Part shown: in pieces, positions 5,362-6,026 of the stretch
How positions within the stretch are numbered: position 1 is the stretch's first letter
Layout: every line of letters begins with the position of its first letter
Notes under the pieces: generated by a model
What the model was told of the DNA's origin: nothing
Database searches by the model: none
What the model saw: only the letters and a program-made list of their open reading frames with translations
Made by a program: the position numbers and the translations under genes
Source of the DNA: Acidobacteriota bacterium
GTDB taxonomy: Bacteria; Acidobacteriota; Vicinamibacteria; Vicinamibacterales; 2-12-FULL-66-21
NCBI GenBank assembly: GCA_013362195.1
Contig: JABFWM010000648.1
Coordinates: 1 to 6,026 of the forward strand
Reading direction: 5' to 3'
Length of the DNA stretch: 6,026 nucleotides

Positions 5362-6026
5362 GATGGAGCTGACCGACCTGCGGTTCGCCAAGGCGGTGCT
5401 CGACCCGACGTTAATCGACGGCGTCTACAACGCGTGCGATCAGTGGTGCGAGTCCTGTCCGCTGACCGCGCGCTGCCTGGCGTTCCGCTGCCGGCCGTCG
5501 GCGGACGGGGACGGTGACGTCTACATGCACATCGCGGAAGCGATGGATGAGTCGATGAAGGCGCTCAAGGACCGCCACGATGCGGAGGGCGTTCCGGTGC
5601 CGCCGGGGCTGGCGTGGCTGCTCGCCAACGATCCGCGGAACGGCAGCGGGGTCGTGCTGGTGGACGATCCGCTCGAGCGGACCGGCCGGCAGTACGTCGT
5701 CCAGTCGGCGATGTATTTGATGTCGCGCGGCGATCTGCCGGCGGAGATCCCGAAGCGCGCGAACGGCCCGACGCCGCTCGACGTGTTCATCCGCTATCAC
5801 TTCCTGATCGGCGCGAAAGTGTATCGGGCGGTCGTGATGTCGTCGCAGGCGGCGCGCAGCGGTGACGCGGCGGCGCGCGACGATGCGGACATGGCGGCGA
5901 AGGTGGCGCTGCTGCTGATCGATCGGTCGCATGACGCGCTCGAGCTGATGCACATGGACGAAGGGCATGCGCGGATCGACCAGCTGCGCGCGCAGCTGCG
6001 CCGCCTGCGCCGCGAGCTGTCGGCGA
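5362..6026 (+). CDS. Uncharacterised cysteine-motif protein (3' end cut off by window)
   Basis: The frame is open from the ATG at 5362 to the window edge (221 codons plus two bases). GGAGG (5351-5355) lies 6 bases upstream, so the start is well supported. Near the N-terminus is a cysteine cluster, Cys25-x3-Cys29-x2-Cys32-x5-Cys38-x4-Cys43, which could hold zinc or an iron-sulfur cluster. The rest looks soluble and mainly helical. It includes Val-Phe-Ile-Arg-Tyr-His-Phe-Leu-Ile-Gly-Ala-Lys-Val-Tyr-Arg-Ala (141-156) and Ala-Lys-Val-Ala-Leu-Leu-Leu-Ile-Asp-Arg-Ser (179-189). It ends in an Arg/Leu-rich helix (about 203-220) with coiled-coil character. No signal peptide is seen. I recall similar conserved hypothetical proteins carrying a CDxWCExCP-type motif and an AKVALxxIDRS segment, but no known function. 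It is divergent from the amidohydrolase across a 175-base gap; a functional link is not implied. Confidence 0.85.

Noticed and set aside
5411..5968. Minus-strand open frame opposite the cysteine-motif gene
   Set aside because: It is His/Arg-rich shadow sequence; the plus-strand frame has a strong ribosome site and a recognisable motif.

Overview
This window is GC-rich bacterial chromosome with a Gram-negative (diderm) envelope. The evidence is two outer-membrane-type beta-barrel proteins with Sec signal peptides, one of them a PagL-like lipid A deacylase, plus a secreted amidohydrolase and a small bactofilin. This mix, with a conserved cysteine-motif protein of unknown function, reminds me of soil Acidobacteria (Vicinamibacteria type). 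That assignment comes from family recall, not a database match. There are seven protein genes, one running off the right edge, and possibly the first codons of an eighth at the left edge. I saw no rRNA, tRNA, CRISPR array, insertion sequence or phage gene.

Layout. 16-1089 (minus): predicted outer-membrane beta-barrel protein. 1088-1678 (plus): PagL-type lipid A 3-O-deacylase. These two are divergent and their start codons share bases inside the palindrome CGCATGCG, so each gene's promoter and leader must lie inside the other gene. 1745-2302 (minus): two-helix membrane protein of the SLATT type, a family known as the predicted pore-forming effector of nucleotide-signalling defence systems. Here it stands alone. 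2461-2814 (minus): small bactofilin. 3045-3533 (minus): NTF2/SnoaL-like protein with a weak export signal. 3789-5186 (minus): exported metal-dependent amidohydrolase with a complete metal-site set. 5362-6026 (plus, incomplete): uncharacterised cysteine-motif protein.

How the parts relate. The barrel/PagL pair is the tightest unit and plausibly concerns the outer membrane. The other minus-strand genes are spaced by about 160-255 bases and look like single transcription units rather than an operon. Three clear inverted repeats lie in these gaps (3013-3036, 2927-2960, 5208-5228). No non-coding stretch exceeds 300 bases: the largest are 3534-3788, where I see nothing convincing, and 2815-3044, which holds two hairpins. 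The most interesting items are the orphan SLATT gene, the overlapping divergent starts, and the cysteine-motif protein. I do not see a complete undescribed multi-gene system.
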